Origin: Paraspadella gotoi
Taxonomy: Eukaryota > Chaetognatha
DNA length: 64,000 bases
Direction of reading: 5' to 3'
Assembly: GCA_051294375.1 (NCBI GenBank)
Contig: CM119267.1
Location: forward strand, 10,225,458 to 10,289,457
Of this stretch, positions 58,401 to 64,000 are shown in pieces. The position numbers and the translations under genes were made by a program. The notes under the pieces are model-generated. The model searched no databases and was not told the DNA's origin. It saw only the letters and a program-made list of their open reading frames with translations. Positions within the stretch are counted from its first letter, which is position 1. Every line of letters starts with the position of its first letter.

Positions 58401-61400
58401 ATGCTTTTTCCGTATCACCTTAAGCATAAAAAATAAATATGTAAAAGAAATGGTTATTTAACGAGAACATGAACAATCCGGAATCGGATCGAAGACATCG
58501 TACGAGCACGCCTATGATGGTTGATTTTTTTAGCCTATCCCAGGGCTTAAATGGAAAACCATATGTTGTTTAATTCTTTACCGGAGATTTCGGGGACGGT
58601 GTCGCAGCCACAGCTCTCAAAATCAGCGTCGTCGGCGGCCGTATCCTTGAGAGCGCTGCTCTTTTTGCTTTGCGACGCCCTTCCGGTATCGTCTTATAAA
58701 ACGTATTACGTAAATATATGAAACTGTACCAGCAGGATTATCCCTTCTCCTTACCAGTCGCCTGAGTGACGACTTCACAACCGGCGCACGTTTCCGAATC
58801 AGGAACTTCTTGATACGAACTGAACTTGACCTTGGACGCTTGCGATGGAGCTTAAAAACGAAGAAAGCGACTTTGAATTCGATCGAAAGAATCTTATTAA
58901 AGAGTCGAACTTTCACCTAGGCTCCCTTGATCAACCATGCCGTCCTCCATCAGGCATCGACAACCTTCTGAAGTCTCCAATTTCTAGAAATGGAAGAGAG
59001 AGAGATATATATTATATTATGTATATATATAAAGAGAGAGAGATACATACTTACTTACGCACATGTGGATAAGGCGCTAAGTCGGCTGAAGACTACAATC
59101 TGTACTTTCTATGCCCCCTCGCTGAGGGCTTCAGAAGACCCCAAGACGGTTTACGAACGTCCTCAAGCTTCCAGCCGAGTAGGTACCAGGTTGGGATTGA
59201 AACCGGTACCTAGTGGTCATGAGCTGATGCCTTTACTCAATGAGCCACCGGGTCACGAGTGAAGGTATCAATCTTATAGGCAGGTTGAACTTAGGCCAGA
59301 CTACATACATACATACATAAATAATAATTTGTTTAGAAAAAATTAAAGCTTCGCAAGCGAATTTTAACTTTGAACACATAAAAGAAAGATTATCTCCTCT
59401 TTTCAAATCTATCACTTTAGAATCTTTGCTGGATTTAAACTTTTTGTCTTCGCTTCGTTTCGCGACGTCACCGACGCTCTGTTCCAGGGCTGACGACCTT
59501 TCCAACGCCTCGCCACCGCTGAAAGGGATAGGGTAATATATTTCTATTTTTCTCTCTCTCTCTCTCTCTCTNNNNNNNNNNNNNCCCCTAAAGAACCCAC
59601 ACCTCATCCTTCCCGGGCTCTTCTTCTTTGCATTCTCTTCACAACAGCATGACACAAATTCCGCCTGCGATGCGCCGATGCTCGTGTGGCTTCCGTTGCC
59701 CGAAGGTCGGCAGGTCTCGCCGCCGCAGGCGCAGTCCGCGTTGCGTTCGCGCTCCCTCTTTTGAAAATAAGTTCAACGATATCAGTCATGAAAATAAAAA
59801 TAAATTAAGAAAAAGGGTCATTCAATTCAACTTCAAAATAGGCTAAAATGGAGTACAAATTCAGAAAGCTGAGCTCCTGGCGATTCCGAAAATGTATCCA
59901 CTTTAAGCATTTGATGCATTCTACCCCATTTTATATCGGTTTTAATTATAATATAAAATAAAAGAAACCTATCTGAAGAGTTGCAGGTCAAACGAAAAGG
60001 CCAATCCATCTGATATTTTTTATGAATTTTTTATTACTGAATTAGAAAAATGTAATAGAGAGACATTTCTAAATTTCAACTTGTATCCTTGAAAATGAAA
60101 CGTTTTTAAACTTTAACCCTGAATTCTTTCTCACTGGAACGCGTTTATCAAAATGTCTCTCTATTACATTTTTACAAATGTTTTTAAGATTGCTAATCAA
60201 ATTTTTAATTCAATATTATTGCAGTCGTTTAGGCTGCAACTCTTCAAATTCAGTGTAGATTCATTGTAGCTCGAATTTCTTTACCATCTATTTAACTGAA
60301 GATTTTGTTCATGACTGGAAAACCAACAGAGTAACGAGATTAATTGCTTAATTCTCCCCTTCTAAACTATCCCATACCGTGTTTTAACTTCTTACCTAGA
60401 ATTTTTTAACAACCAGATTGAAAAACAAATCTTTAAAAAATGTGCTTACCCATTTAACTTAACAATTTTGTTATTTACCCATTTAAAAAAAATTATTGAA
60501 AACGGAATGTTTACATATAAATAAGAACTTATTTTTTTGTGATTACTGATGACTATAATGTATTTCTCGATATATTAGCTCTAACACATCAATGATTACG
60601 TATTGTTATGCTGAATGACCTTTCCTCTTAAAAAACAGCAAAATAATCATTAAAAACAAAATAAATCAGAAAAAAAATATTAAAAATATTTGATAAAAAT
60701 CATTTTAAATCTGCAATAAATTTTATTTCAATTTTGAAAGCTTAAATGATTCGAACAAAGACGACGACAACGAATACAACGTACTTTGCGTAAGAATGAC
60801 CTGGTTATACCCGACCATGAATGACCTTGTTATGGCTGACATTTTCAGCCAATGTAAATACGAAGTTGTTTTCGTGATTTTTACCGGTTTTTTCCATCTT
60901 TTTTTGGTAATATACGTATTTCTTCTGTCACAAAAAACACGCCTCGAATTTTTCTCCAAATTCTTGTTTTCGAGTCACCGCCATTCACTAATTCCTTAAT
61001 TATTCAATTCATAAATTCATGAATAATATTCATGAATTCATGAATAATATTCATGAATTTAATTTAATGACAGGCTATGCCTATGGTCGGTTGAGGCCTC
61101 CATCCCTCTTAAATATAGCAACCCTGCAAGCTTTCAATCAAGACTCTCTCACAGTTTAATTTATAAGGTCCAGGAGAGCTTGGCTTCCCTTATTTGATTG
61201 ATTGATTGATGGATAGATACTTTTTTTTTCAAGAAATCTATTCTCACCACTTCCGGTTTTCGCCCGTCGTCCTTGACGTAGGTAACAGTCTCGCACTTGC
61301 AACCTCCTTTCGCCCCCTCGGTTTCCTCGGCGGCGTCGTCTTCGGCCGAGGGCGCCGTCGACTTCCGAGCCGAAGACTTCGGCGACCCCTTGGAAGGCGT

Positions 61401-64000
61401 CGCCGTCGAGCTGTCGGAGAAAAAAAAAAAGCGAGAGCGTCTCGTCCCTGATCACGAAGGTCTAATAGGAAAGCGCTTAACTTACGCGGTGAACGGCGTG
61501 CAGAATTTTGGTCTTCCTCCCGCCGTCGTCGTCGTCGCTGCGGATGATTCCGTCTCAAACTGGGACACGTTTTTCTGCTTGGATTCTTGGAACGAGTCGC
61601 TGACGGATCCCGTCTCGATCGAAGCCTCCAGCAGTTGCGATCCCGTGTCGGTCGAGCTGTCGTCCGTTGCCGGCGATCCCAGCGGGTAACTCACGACCTC
61701 GTCGACCGCCTGTATTGCCTGGGTCGATCGCCTGAAGATATTTGTAAAAAACAGAAACCGGATCCGGACGCGATAACATCGATTGCCCTTTTGTTTTTTT
61801 TTTGGGGGGGGAGGAAATCGAAATTATAAGCATGAGGAATTGAAAATAGGGAAAGGAGAGAGAAAAGAAGATGAAAAAAAAATAAATAAAAGAAGAGAGA
61901 AAGAGATTTTAATTTACAATTAACATTACAAACAACGCGGGACGATTTTATCCCTCCGAGTTGACTTCTCTACTTCCGACAAACCTTTCGACCGGCGAAT
62001 AGATTTCCGTCTCCGCTATGACGTAAGTAGGATAAGAGTCTTGCGCCAGCGTCGCCGACTTCGCTTCGATCGGAGCAACGCCCACGAAGGACTCTTGACG
62101 TCCTTGATCTGCGAACGATGCGGAAGGTAAAAATGTCTCTTTAAATTTAAAAGTATGCAATCATCTATTATTCACTAATGAAACAAAGTCTCTCACCAGC
62201 TACTTTGTTGAGAGATGCCTCCGCCTCAGCGTTTTGCTTGGCGCTACAATCACAAGCGGCAAGGCATCCGTCCGTCGGCGCTTCCTGCTGCTCGAGGATA
62301 AACAAAGGCATACAAAATTACAAATCGACATCATTAACAACAGAAGTAAAAATCTTTTTTCCATTTTTAAACCTGATTGGCGGAATCCCCGAAATCATCC
62401 TCCTCGCAACAGCAGCTCTCGTCCTCGGTGATCTTTTCCGCCTGATTTCCCGTCGTGTCCGTTTCAACGGCCGACATGTCGTTGTACTTGTGAAGGTTCT
62501 TTCCGCCCGACTTGTCGTTCCCCAAATCGTCCTGTCGATCAAAGGCCTCGTCGACTCTTCCGACGTCCTTTCCTCCTTCGATCCCATCGTCTTCTCTTCC
62601 TTCGCTCAGTCTCTCTTCGATCGTCTCGTGAGCCAACGAGGTTGCTCCAGGGTCCATCTCCGCGCTCCTCACCGATTCGTCGCCCTCGTTGGCCGACTTC
62701 CCCTTTCCCGAGGCGTACGTCGTGCAGACGGTCGTTCTCGGGGCCTGGAATCCCTCAGAACTCTCCCCCGACGCAAGGGTTTTGGTGATTCTTCGAGCTT
62801 CGTTGGCGGATTTCTCTTCAAGCTCGACCATCTCCTCTTCGTAAAGAATCTCGTCGTCGACGGAGGAGTCGAGAGTTATCCCTTCGGCTCTGTACATCTT
62901 TCCCGTTCGGTTTTCTAGGAATATGTGTTGGACTCGATCGTCCGTCGACTCCATGGTTAAAATTTGAACGTCGTATTCTGACGCTTCATCTTCCGAGGCT
63001 AACAAAGCCTTTCTTTGATTTAAATTGGCGAAATTACCAAGTCCTTCCGCATAACCGCTATGAGTCGGTAAATCAGACGCGGCATCTGTCTCAGGGTCAT
63101 TTTGCTTTAACGATCTGATTGAGGCTGCATTCTGAGAAAAACGATGCCTACGCAACTCGTCCGTCGACTCATTGACAGAAGAGCCTCCTTCAAACAAAGA
63201 CGCTTCAGCCACGACGGCAGGTTGATGTGAATGAGCGTTAATCGCTTGGGATTCGTCAATAATTCCCGTATCTGCCGGGACTTCCAAAGCTCTATCGATT
63301 TCGGGATTGTCTCTTGTCTCAGACTTGATCGACGCTCTCCGCGAAGAAAAGGTATTTCGGCGGATCACGTCGTCGTCCGATTGCGGCAAGGCCGCTCCGC
63401 CGTCCATGCTCGCGCCTTTTTCCACTTTCGCGAGAGATTCGTGCCGCGGACTTACGTTGACCACGCTGCGAGCTCCTTGTGGCATTCCCGCGGCCGTGCC
63501 GAGATCCGCCTCTTCTTTCAGTTCGGATTGAGGTATTTGAAAACTTTCTTCAAGTTCCCGAATTTCTAATACGCCGGTTTCGTTAAAAGCTTGCAATTCC
63601 GCCTGACTTTCGTTCTTCGCCCAACTGATGTTAATCTCTTGATCGACGCCTTCGCTGAATTTACAATCCTTCCTCCATTCGTTTTCGAGTTCCTCTCTTT
63701 CATCCTCGCTTCCCTTAACGTAGGCGGCGATTTCGCATTTGCAAGATTCGGTGGGAGACTCCACCCTTTCGGAGCCTTCCCCCGACTCGTTCTCAGAGAA
63801 TTCGATCGTCGCGTGTCTGGTAGATTTACGGAAGGCGGCTTCCGCGTACACGCTGTCATCGAATCTTTCCCTAGATTCCTTCTGAGACTCGTTCTCGCCA
63901 AGACTCCTGACGGCGTCGGCGGATTCGTGATCCATTCCGCCGAAATCGTCGTTCGACGAGGCGTACAACTCGCCCGGCGCCATCTCCAGTTCCGCTTCGT
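47425..64000 (-). CDS. Giant modular CxCE-repeat membrane protein (5' end outside window)
   Basis: I resolve 49 exons whose phases all join, coding for about 2,658 residues to TAA at 47427-47425. The first exon in the window (64000-62373) is open at its 5' edge and codes for an acidic Glu/Ser-rich region with SCKCEIAAYV and a terminal SCCCEEDDFG. Next come 62284-62197, 62108-61985, 61731-61486, 61410-61248, 59757-59603, 59518-59416 and 58983-58917, several with C-x-C. Then 36 phase 1-1 modules (58850-49556), two linker exons (49484-49226, 49160-48904), a membrane exon (48079-47994), a CCC exon (47845-47790) and the tail (47641-47425). Exon 62108 could instead end at an in-frame stop (61948), splitting the gene; the splice at 61985 restores phase and is preferred. 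Signal peptide unknown. Family unrecognised. Confidence 0.8.
54969..55023. repeat. GA/G-rich low-complexity tract
   Basis: A run of AG dinucleotides with an internal G-run lies in an intron of the giant gene. On the sense (minus) strand it reads as a CT-rich tract just upstream of the acceptor of exon 54938-54783, so it may act as an extended polypyrimidine tract. Confidence 0.7.
55680..56552. mobile_element. TIR element with an internal LINE-derived fragment, in an intron of the giant gene
   Basis: The left end GGAGGCTTCATAT...GTGACCACTGAACAGAATCTG and right end CAGAGTCTGGTCACA...ATATGAAGCTTTCCGCC are inverted arms of the family at 32071-32789; the inner AT-rich part (56260-56400) is also the complement of 32230-32420. 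At about 55827-56009 a plus-strand frame reads RLNVAVNDGMRKIFGYN then SIRELCSLFGYHV, typical of the C-terminal end of non-LTR retrotransposon polyproteins. The element looks composite or nested. Confidence 0.75.
59080..59262 (-). mobile_element. tRNA-derived SINE in an intron of the giant gene
   Basis: On the minus strand, GGTGGCTCATTGAGTAAAGG (A box) and CCGGTTTCAATCCC (B box) lie about 35 bp apart, followed by a non-tRNA body. It lies in the intron between exons 59518-59416 and 58983-58917, in the same orientation as the gene. Confidence 0.65.
59572..59584. other. Assembly gap (13 N) after a CT microsatellite
   Basis: Thirteen undetermined bases follow a (CT)n run at about 59552-59571. The gap falls inside an intron between exons 59757-59603 and 59518-59416, so it does not affect the coding model. 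Confidence 0.99.
59974..60246. mobile_element. 273-bp inverted-repeat (MITE-like) element
   Basis: Perfect 12-bp ends TGAAGAGTTGCA / TGCAACTCTTCA enclose a second inverted pair, AAATGTAATAGAGAGACATTT and its complement at about 60046-60067 and 60152-60173. No coding capacity. Not related by eye to the other TIR families in the window. Confidence 0.8.
61112..61190 (+). repeat. Dispersed repeat, third copy
   Basis: Matches 45721-45795 (CCTGCAAGCTTTCAATCA, AGACTCTCTCACAGT, TTGGCTTCCCT) and the inverted copy at 11297-11373. Confidence 0.75.

Larger units (their letters stand above)
49556..58850 (-). repeat. Array of 36 symmetric phase 1-1 exons coding CxC modules
   Basis: Exons in transcript order: 58850-58755, 58692-58582, 58418-58302, 58218-58111, 57952-57857, 57777-57670, 57591-57490, 57409-57320, 57252-57148, 57084-56977, 56906-56799, 56685-56575, 55629-55510, 55439-55329, 55250-55128, 54938-54783, 54440-54327, 54266-54156, 54026-53904, 53822-53607, 53531-53412, 53331-53212, 53085-52963, 52777-52598, 52468-52256, 52125-51955, 51788-51720, 51602-51402, 51230-51036, 50928-50833, 50706-50611, 50532-50437, 50363-50262, 50117-50001, 49931-49833, 49753-49556. 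Every exon starts and ends in phase 1. A typical unit is K-K-x-S...K-x-S-V-P-x-E, an acidic or Ser/Ala spacer, then G-C-x-C-E-(T/I/V)-A. Twenty-eight of 36 keep C-x-C. Seven long units add C-x3-C-x3-C. Confidence 0.85.
59758..61247 (-). other. 1.49-kb intron of the giant gene with two element fragments
   Basis: AT-rich intron containing the inverted-repeat element at 59974-60246 and a dispersed repeat at 61112-61190. Short frames such as 60796-60999 lack protein-like composition. Confidence 0.6.

Noticed and set aside
47500-58850. Many plus-strand frames of 60-150 codons (for example 48896-49108, 49219-49545, 53802-54080, 55066-55497)
   Set aside because: They are antisense shadows of the minus-strand modular exons and have no consistent splice structure.
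49556-58850. CRISPR-like array suspected from regularly spaced similar segments
   Set aside because: The repeated segments are diverged coding exons of varying length with splice sites, not identical short repeats with unique spacers.
62178-62918. 246-codon plus-strand frame
   Set aside because: Antisense to the large acidic exon of the giant gene, which has in-frame continuity with 48 other exons.

Overview
The window is nuclear DNA of a bilaterian animal, most likely an invertebrate. Evidence for this: split genes with short GT-AG introns (mostly 50-110 bp), a pentameric GABA-type receptor whose pore region looks like arthropod/lophotrochozoan LCCH3, and orthologues of animal housekeeping genes (XRCC1, strawberry notch, UBE2K, AIFM3, DDX39B, UQCRH). 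Coding DNA is GC-balanced. Intergenic DNA and large introns are AT-rich and carry short repeats (tRNA-derived SINE-like elements, terminal-inverted-repeat elements, long foldbacks). I saw no bacterial gene organisation, no rRNA or genuine tRNA gene, and no CRISPR. I cannot name the species.

Layout, left to right. 0-6 kb: tail of an unknown gene, an intronless SUN-domain nuclear-envelope protein, and three C2H2 zinc-finger reading frames among repeats. 6-10 kb: DDX39B/UAP56 helicase, UQCRH hinge protein, and a three-exon coiled-coil protein. 10-12.8 kb: a nest of inverted-repeat elements, then decayed coding sequence. 12.9-15.4 kb: AIFM3-like Rieske/FAD oxidoreductase. 16-17 kb: NAT8-like acetyltransferase on the minus strand, divergent from XRCC1 (17.5-19.8 kb). 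20-26 kb: strawberry notch (SBNO), with a foldback element in its last intron. 26.5-28.4 kb: UBE2K. 30-31.3 kb: ANGEL/CCR4-type nuclease. 31.9-35.5 kb: LCCH3-like receptor subunit with elements in introns 1 and 6. 35.9-41.4 kb: a 1,295-residue two-pass membrane protein with Ig, EGF and discoidin-like parts that I do not recognise. 41.6-44.6 kb, minus strand: a beta-helix (SHCBP1-like) protein and PCMT. 46.5-47.2 kb: a small secreted cysteine-rich peptide gene.

47.4-64.0 kb, minus strand: the most striking object. One gene, 5' end outside the window, resolves into 49 in-frame exons (about 2,658 residues). Thirty-six consecutive exons are symmetric phase 1-1 modules of 22-71 residues. Most carry one Lys/Ser-rich segment, an acidic spacer and a Cys-x-Cys-Glu motif. 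The array ends in a low-complexity linker, a single transmembrane exon, a Cys-Cys-Cys juxtamembrane exon and a short tail. Any set of modules could be skipped without a frameshift. I know of no described family with this layout.

Most genes here are functionally unrelated neighbours. Exon coordinates come from reading splice sites and checking that every coding sum is a multiple of three; no transcript data were available.
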